From Perilla frutescens (lineage: Eukaryota > Streptophyta > Magnoliopsida > Lamiales > Lamiaceae): a stretch of DNA of 64,000 nt. Both the position numbers and the translations under genes were made by a program. The DNA lies in assembly GCA_026008535.1 (NCBI GenBank), contig BRKX01000018.1, positions 24,684,088 through 24,748,087 of the forward strand, written 5' to 3'. Each line of letters begins with the position of its first letter. The stretch's first letter is position 1. Shown here in pieces: positions 57,894-64,000 of the stretch. The notes below the pieces were generated by a model. It saw nothing but the letters and a program-made list of their open reading frames with translations, searched no databases and was not told where the DNA came from.

Positions 57894-59380
57894 TTAACTT
57901 TAGAATTCGAGTTTTAAAAATAATACACATTGGTTTAAACAAAATAAAAAGAAAAATACAATAGAAAAATAAAATAAAAAAGAAGCAAAATCCTAAATTT
58001 TCACAGGACTGAGCTTCTTGATTCTTCATACAATTTCCCTTTAAATAATTTTTTTATATCTTTAAACATTTTCATCCTCCCATCTCTCACTCTCTCTATT
58101 TCTCCTGCGCAAATATTGGAGGGTTTTTTTTGTGCTTAATTTTTATCGGAGAAGTTCAATTTGTGGATAATTTCTTTAAAAAGTTGAGGTTGAGTTTGGA
58201 GAAAATTATACAAAGGAAAAAAAAAAGAAATGTGGTGGTGAGGAAAATTCAAACCTAAAATTCAAAAGAGAACACTAAAAATACAATAAAAGTCTCACAT
58301 CTTAACATTATTTACTTATTTGAGCATATTAAGGATGTTGGATAATTGAAAAGGAATAACAAAAAAGTATATCAAATGAGTTGTGTATTATTAACTAAAA
58401 ATCAAAGGAAAAAAATAAAAAGGAAATCTGAAAATTACAAAGAAAAAACAAGGATTAAAACATCCAAACTAGAACAATAAACTCAATCTTTATCACTAGC
58501 TCTAAAATAGTCATTTCCAAAAAATTCCGAATCCACCATAGACTGAATTTCTGGAATTGCCAAATTCCACCGGCCTACTGGGATGTTTTAATTTTCCTTT
58601 TTATCCGCTGCTTTCCTATAAATGTGGGAGACACATAATTAAATTCCATTAATATTCTTCCAAACATGAATAAATCTTAACAAAAACAAGTATATACTAT
58701 TGAAATCGGTAATAAAGCATAATTAATAAATAATTAATTGAAATGCATTAAAAAATTATAAACATAAAAAGTCATTAAAATATACAATAATTGCAATTGA
58801 AATGCATTTAAAAATAATCAAAATCATTAAGTAATTACAATTTAAACACATTAAAAAATAACCATAGGCATAAAAACTCATTAAATAAATAAATACAATT
58901 GAATATTAAAAAAAATCGTTAACTTCCAAAAATGAAAAAAAAAAAAAAAAGGTTCGAACCTGCCTACCCTTTAAAAATATTATTTTGTTGGACCTTATTT
59001 TGAACTTCATACTCATACTTTTCCATTTAACGTCATTTTGACTTTAGATTGATCAGACTTGTTCTCGAACTATGTGACTATGTGAGCCAAATACACAACA
59101 AACATAATTAGAAAAATTAATCAAAGATAATAAAAGTTACCCCTCCAATTACGACATGAACCATTGACAATGAATTAAACCAATCAAGAGCCAATTGCAA
59201 CATAATATATATAGAGACTAATACTAAGTTATAAAAGAGGGAATAGAAAAAAAGTACGCGGTCAAATTTGATTCTGATGGTTGAAAGGAAATTGCTAGTC
59301 CTTTCTTTGAGCGAATCATACCAATCGAGAGCTAGTTGATAATTATATATAGCCGTCAATTCACCGGTCCAGTCCAATTT
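57894..59380. other. AT-rich intergenic DNA, no gene seen
   Basis: No coding region; a poly-A run lies at about 58934-58950. The N-terminal exons expected for the permease fragment further right are not present here. Confidence 0.5.
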
Positions 59381-59388
59381 TAAAAAGA

Positions 59389-60576
59389 GAATTTTTATCT
59401 GCACCACTTAATTTACTTGCACCATTAAATTATATAAATTAAAAATAAATAATTATAAAATTATATAAATATCCTTATTAAATAAAAATAAAATAAAATC
59501 AATAAATAAAACAAAATCAATAAATAAAATAAAAAAATATTAAAAAGAAAAAAAAAACATCTCTCCTCCTGCCTTCTACGTTTCCTCCCCTCCGCCACCA
59601 ATTTGCCTCACTGGAAAATCAATTGGAAAAGGATTTTCAGGTACGGATAAAATGTGGAACTGCTTCACCGCCATCGGAAACATCGCCTTTGCCTACGCTT
59701 TCGCAGTGGTCCTCATCGAGATACATGACACGACAAGATCAGGAGTGCCGGAGAGCAAAGTGATGAAGCAAGCATCATTGATCGGAATCCAAATCTCAAC
59801 CGTATTCTACATGTTGTGCGGCATTCTAGGGTACGCGGCCTTCGGCAACGAAGCTCCGGGAAACTTCCTGACTGGGTTCGGCTTTTACGAGCCCTACTGG
59901 CTGGTCTTCATAGCCAACTTATTCATCGCCGTTTATCTGTTCGGAGCGTACCGGGTATTCTGCCAGCCCATTTTCGCGGTGGTGGAGGGTTGGACCACCA
60001 GGAAATGTCCGGGAAATAAATTCATCAACCGAGAATACACAATTGTCGGCAGCTTCAAGCTGAGCTTCTTTCGCCTCATCTGGAGAAGCTGCTACATAGT
60101 GTTCGTGACATTCGTGGCGATGCTGCTCCCATTCTTCAACGATTTTGTGGGGTTGCTGGGGATAATGTCTTTCTGGCCGCTCACCGTCTTCTTCCCCATT
60201 GAGATGTACATTGCTCGATACAAGCTCTTAAGGTGGTTGTTGGGGAGGGGGATCTTTCTCATGCTTCTCAGCGCCTTCTGCCTCATCACCTCGCTTCTCG
60301 CCGCCGCCAGATCTGTCCGTAGCCTCATTCACTCGCTCAGAACCTTCAAGCCTCTGCAGTCCAGATCCTAGCTACTTACTTGGTGTTCGATCTTTTTAGT
60401 TTTGAGTTTGCTGTATTTGCTAGCTAATTTCACATTTTATTTTATGTAAAAAACATATTTTAGATGGAAGGGTATTTTTGTCAACATTGGTGGTGCAAAG
60501 AGTAAAAATTGTAGTGCAGGGAGTAGATGTAGTGCAAAGAGTAAAAGTAGTGATGCAAATAGAAACTCAACCATAA
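59389..60576. mobile_element. Possible gene-capturing element around the permease
   Basis: The left block GAGAATTTTTATCTGCACCA resembles the reverse of the right block (GAGTTTCTATTTGCATCACT); both continue into TTTAC and TTGCAC. The right side repeats the TTTGCACTAC/CTGCACTAC phrase three times. No target duplication was found. If real, this is a Pack-type element that carries the permease exon. Confidence 0.35.
59652..60371 (+). CDS. Amino acid permease (AAP type), C-terminal half only
   Basis: AAP proteins are plasma-membrane proton/amino acid symporters of about 480 residues; this uninterrupted frame encodes only 239, matching the C-terminal half. Family blocks are clear: FTAIGNIAFAYAF, VVLIEIHDT, FYMLCGILGYAAFGNEAPGN, LTGFGFYEPYWLVFIAN, YRVFCQPIFAVVEGW, then FRLIWRSCYIVFVTFVAMLL and FFNDFVGLLGIMSFWPLTVF. 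Six or so membrane segments are visible. The first residues MWNCFTAIG are internal in the family; just upstream is TTTTCAG/GTACGGATAAA, which reads as an intron acceptor followed by in-frame codons. The 5' exons are not seen in the preceding 1.5 kb. So it is a truncated gene, or a captured exon. The ATG shown is the first in the open frame, not a proven start. Confidence 0.75.
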   Translation: MWNCFTAIGNIAFAYAFAVVLIEIHDTTRSGVPESKVMKQASLIGIQISTVFYMLCGILGYAAFGNEAPGNFLTGFGFYEPYWLVFIANLFIAVYLFGAYRVFCQPIFAVVEGWTTRKCPGNKFINREYTIVGSFKLSFFRLIWRSCYIVFVTFVAMLLPFFNDFVGLLGIMSFWPLTVFFPIEMYIARYKLLRWLLGRGIFLMLLSAFCLITSLLAAARSVRSLIHSLRTFKPLQSRS

Positions 60577-60706
60577 CATGTTTGTAATTTGATATACTAG
60601 CAATTATATAAGTTACATCATACACGACCACTAGGTTAAGAAATTCTCCTTTGTCAATGATTTAGTGGTGGGGTAGTGTAAGTTCGAAACCCAATATCAT
60701 CTCGAG

Positions 60707-61456
60707 TAGGGGTGAGCATATGGTCGGATCGGTTGAAATCCGACTAAAAATGCCCAACTCAAACACATCGACTAGCCGCCACCCAATCGCCCGACCATCG
60801 ACCGATGTTGGTCTCCACCAAACCGATCAATGATGGGTCGGTGTCGGTCGGTTTTGGTTGAGGCCCAATATTGTCTGGGCCAGTTTTATCGCTACTACAG
60901 CTGAGAACCTGCGGTCATGGCGTCGTGCTCGTTGTCGTTGTCCGGCTGTGGAATGCAACCTTGTAGTAGTAATCCCGGTGCCGTGGTGCGGTCGATGGAG
61001 TCACAGAGTCGACGACTCATGGAGATGGTGGAGTGCAGTCGCAAAAGATACTGAGATGTCGTGGAAATGGCGGTGACCGTCTTGACTCAAGTGAGAGACG
61101 ACGAAGGTGCTGCCGATCGACGAAGAGTAAGAGTGAGAGAGGCAAGAGGTCATAGATGAGAGAGCGAGAGGAGAGAGGGGAACAACACGAAGTGGTAGGG
61201 CTCAAGAATTAGGGATTTAGAGGTTAATTGATTTAATTTCTATTTCCTAACTATTAAAAAGTTACAAATAACATATACTATATACAAAATTTATCAAACA
61301 ACCCATCGCTCGGTTCGGTGTGGCCAATGGTTTCCGGCCACACCACCGACAATCGACCAAAACGGGTTCGGTTATGGCTTCCTTCACTCGACCACTGCAC
61401 CACACTTCCATTTCCACTGACCCGAACAGTTTCGGGTTGATGTTTGCTTACCCATA
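60707..61456. mobile_element. Non-autonomous hAT-type element
   Basis: Ends TAGGGGTGAGCATATGG and, in reverse, TATGGGTAAGCAAACATC are hAT-like terminal repeats. The flanking octamers are ATCTCGAG (60699-60706) and ATCTCAAG (61457-61464), a target duplication with one change. The interior has CCGACC/GGTCGG words near the left end and CGGTTCGG/CCGAAC words near the right end, but no transposase. Confidence 0.75.
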
Positions 61457-61566
61457 ATCTCAAGTTTGAATCATATACCAACACCGCTCATGTAAACCTG
61501 ATATTTCAAATGTAATTTTCCCCTTTCAAGTTGTTTCCTGATTCTTTTAAAATATGGTTTATTTAA

Positions 61567-61753
61567 GTGGGAATATATGGAAGTAGCCGGTCAAACTTTT
61601 AAAAGATTTATTTTAGCCAGTAACTTTTAAACATATTTTATTTGGCCAGAATTACTATATTACCCCTATATTTATTTTTAACCTATTTCAATTCCCCACC
61701 TATTCAACCGCCCGCCATTCACATTTCAGATTTTGAAATGAGATTTTGAAAAA

Positions 61754-61798
<45 letters not shown>

Positions 61799-63255
61799 AC
61801 ATCTCATCTTCTTTAACACTAATGGAATCTGCAACACTGAAAATTCAAGCGAAGATTTCTCCAGATTCAAGCTATCAACCTCCGAAAAATCGTGTAAAGA
61901 TCTCTCTCTCCAGATTTCTCCACCAACGAGCCGTCGACTTTGAAAATTCAAGCGAAGAAATAGAAAATCATTCCCCAACATGTGTATGTTTCAGATCTAA
62001 TTATTAATAATATTGTTAGATTGTTAGGTGTTTTTTTTTAAGTTTGATTTGGGGAAAATTTGATTCGAAGAATATTGTTAGATTGTTAGATGTTGTTTGT
62101 TTTTGAAGTTTGAAGTTTATTTCTACACATAATAGACATGCTTTGACAATAAAAGTACCACTAATATAGTTGATGTTTGAAAATCTGGAAAAAATGAAGT
62201 ATTTCTGCAACTTTCGTAAAATCTGGAAAAATGATGTTCTTAACTGCGTGCGAGCCTTGTGCACATGCTCGTGCGCGCACGCCTTGTGCGCGCATGCTTG
62301 TGGGTACAGTTAAGAAGAAAATCATGTGCACCTGAGGCCAAATTATCAACAGTTGTTCTGCCGATGCACATAAATTATCAATCGATGTCATGCCGATAGT
62401 ATGCCGATGTGTTTTGCCGATATATGCGCGCGCGTGCTTACTTTGTGCGTGCGCGCACTTACTTTGTGCGCACATGCTTTATGCACGCATGCTTGTGGAC
62501 GCCCACAAGAAGAAATCACGCGCACCTGAGGCCAAATTATCAACAGTTGTTCTGCCGATGCACAGAAATTATCAACCGATGTCATGCCGATAGTCCGTCG
62601 ATGTCTGCGCGCTCACTTACTTTGTGCGCGCATGCCTTGTGCGCATGCTTATGGGCGCAGTTAAGAAGAAAATCACTCATACTTGAGGCCAAATTATCAA
62701 CAGTTGTTCTGCCGATGTATAAAAATTATCAACCGATGTCATGCCGATAGTCCGCCGATAGTCTGCCGATGTCTGCGTGCGCACATGCCTTGTGCGCGCC
62801 GGGTTTTGCGCGCACTTAAGAACAATCCAGCGCGCAGTTAAGAACAAAATCATTTTTTTTTGTAAAAGTCGAACTTAATTGCTCACTGCACTAGCTCGAC
62901 ATGGACGAAATATGACGAGAACTATGGTCCAAGAAATGAAGATCAACGATGAAGATGAAGATCGATAATGAAGATGAAGATGAAGATGAAAAGCAGATAT
63001 GAAGATAAAGATCGACGATGAAGATGAAAAACAAATCTAAAAATGAAGATGATGATCGACGATATTTTAATTCTCTTTCTGAAGATGAAAACAGATCTAA
63101 AGATGAAGATGAAGATAAAAGCATATTTGATATTTTTTATTTTTTTTATGTCTAAAGGGCATTTTGGTCCAAAGTGGCTAAAAAAAATATGTTTAAAACT
63201 TACTGGTTAAAATAATTTTTTTAAAAGTTTAAATGGCTAAAATAGTTTTTGCCTC
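61567..63255. mobile_element. Non-autonomous MULE (MULE4), 9-bp target duplication
   Basis: Imperfect inverted termini of about 80 bp (left blocks TTAAAAGATTTATTTTAGCC and TTTTAAACATATTTT; the right end in reverse has TTAAAAAAATTATTTTAACC and TTTTAAACATATTTT). The perfect 9-bp repeat TTTATTTAA stands at 61558-61566 and 63256-63264. Inside are a CT microsatellite (61757-61796), a short ORF region (61822-62007) I do not recognise, the GC-rich repeats at 62240-62830 and a GAAGAT-rich stretch (62935-63120). No transposase. Confidence 0.8.
62240..62835. repeat. Three-copy repeat with GC-rich palindromic words
   Basis: A unit containing CCTGAGGCCAAATTATCAAC, GTTGTTCTGCCGATG and ATGTCATGCCGATAG occurs at about 62331, 62525 and 62682 (spacings 194 and 157 bp). 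Between the units lie words such as TGTGCGCGCATGC and GTGCGCGCAC, alternating purine and pyrimidine, so they could form cruciform or Z-like DNA. The ORFs here arise from this array. Confidence 0.85.
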
Positions 63256-63264
63256 TTTATTTAA

Positions 63265-64000
63265 TTGCCTGATTTTCCAAATGTGTTCGAATGTGGTTTA
63301 TTTAATTTTTCAAATGTGGTTTACCTCTTTCATATTGTTTACCTTGTCGACACAAGTGAGGTTCACCCATTAAAAAAAAAAAAAAATTAGCCAACGAATT
63401 CAAATTTCTCCCTTAGAAATTTCAAACATGCTATATATCCTATGTTTGACACATGACATGAGTTGCAAGCATTTCATTTTTTATATTGATATCATCCATG
63501 CAAAATTAAATTAAATTAAACAATGACATTATATATATCAAGGGAAATTCTAAACATAACCCCCATTTTACTCTTTATAGCACCTGGTATTTTATTAAAT
63601 ATAAATATTAATATGAAAAGACGTATTTATCCCTTAGTCCCAATACCTAAAACTAATCATAACCCCTAGTCCCCTACACATACTATAGCCCCTATTCATT
63701 TTAGTTAAATAAACTTTTTTGCTCCATAGCCATTGAAAAGCCCCACATTAAAACTTACTACTAACTTGATGGAGAAGAATCTGTAATTTTTTTAGAAGAC
63801 CGAAATCTTCAAATTGAACAGCAATAGACATAAAGTTAGTGAATTTTAAGAATATTGTCTTCAATCGAATGGAACGGTATCAACAACACACGGACTTTGC
63901 AAAGAATAATTCCCAACCTCTTGTATACATTTGGAATGAGCATAGTGCAGATGAAAAAAATGCATTGAAACCCTTTCAGATTCTTGGAGTTATTTAAAAA
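63265..64000. other. AT-rich DNA, no gene seen
   Basis: No coding region. The stretch from about 63540 (AACATAACCCCCATTTTAC) looks like the end of another repeat that continues past the window. Confidence 0.4.

Noticed and set aside
62161..62750. Cys/His/Ala-rich ORFs on both strands resembling small Cys-rich proteins
   Set aside because: They come from the alternating TGCGCGCA repeat array of MULE4, with frames that follow the repeat.
62240..62835. Spaced repeats considered as a CRISPR array
   Set aside because: Only three units with unequal spacing (194 and 157 bp), in a plant transposon; not CRISPR.
1..64000. tRNA, rRNA and other structural RNA genes
   Set aside because: No A/B-box tRNA structure or rRNA sequence was recognised by reading; a tRNAscan-SE or Infernal run would be decisive.

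Overview
The window is nuclear DNA of a flowering plant, probably a eudicot. The evidence is an AT-rich background with many microsatellites, introns with GT/AG borders, TTTAGGG-type telomere-like words, and plant families throughout (thaumatin-like protein, AAP-type amino acid permease, MULE, PIF/Harbinger, Helitron and chromoviral Ty3/gypsy elements). Species cannot be fixed by reading. Only one complete host gene is clear: a two-exon thaumatin-like protein on the minus strand (5031-5979). A second host-derived coding stretch, the C-terminal half of an amino acid permease (59652-60371), is intact but lacks its 5' half.

Everything else is a mobile-element landscape with several levels of nesting. 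Left arm (1-13.5 kb): a MITE split by a solo LTR with a perfect 5-bp target duplication (911-2244), the thaumatin-like gene, then copia-like and other LTR remnants. 13.5-22.4 kb: a probable Helitron interrupted by a MULE of about 6.4 kb (15091-21525), which carries a decayed transposase, an intact GRF zinc-finger ORF, and its own 1.5-kb solo LTR inserted in the transposase reading frame. 24.06-26.46 kb: a second MULE with related termini and a perfect 9-bp target duplication. 27.2-28.9 kb: a field of AATCGAGGC words in both orientations, then telomere-like repeats.

28.9-51.5 kb is a Russian doll. A third, strongly decayed MULE is split by a 13-kb Ty3/gypsy chromovirus-like retrotransposon (30792-43848; 2.9- and 3.16-kb LTRs, initiator-Met PBS, gag, protease, RT, RNase H, integrase, chromodomain-like tail). 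To its right a Tourist/Harbinger-type element (44439-51515) is split by a 6.1-kb PIF/Harbinger element (44823-50915) with a transposase gene, a Myb-like gene and, unusually, an ATHILA-ORF1-like gene. The right arm (51.5-64 kb) holds a Harbinger derivative, a foldback element, two Helitron 3' ends, a permease fragment between imperfect inverted repeats, a hAT-type element and another MULE with a 9-bp target duplication.

The observation I rate highest is in the retrotransposon. Its untranslated leader holds two consecutive families of short hairpins. In the first (33867-34283) different stems enclose the loop CAGAT or TAGAT; in the second (34530-34853) stems of up to 12 bp mostly enclose TCAGCGT or close variants. 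Stem bases change on both sides while the loop stays, which is the signature of selection for structure. The same CAGAT/TAGAT loops cap longer hairpins in both LTRs. Second is the recurrence of private GC-rich palindromic arrays inside unrelated elements, clearest in the Harbinger element, where CCCAGCGGCCGCTGGG-type words stand upstream of and between its genes. Most internal stop codons in the MULE and the retrotransposon look like C-to-T or G-to-A changes, and the retrotransposon integrase has lost its catalytic glutamate to lysine, consistent with methylation-driven decay.
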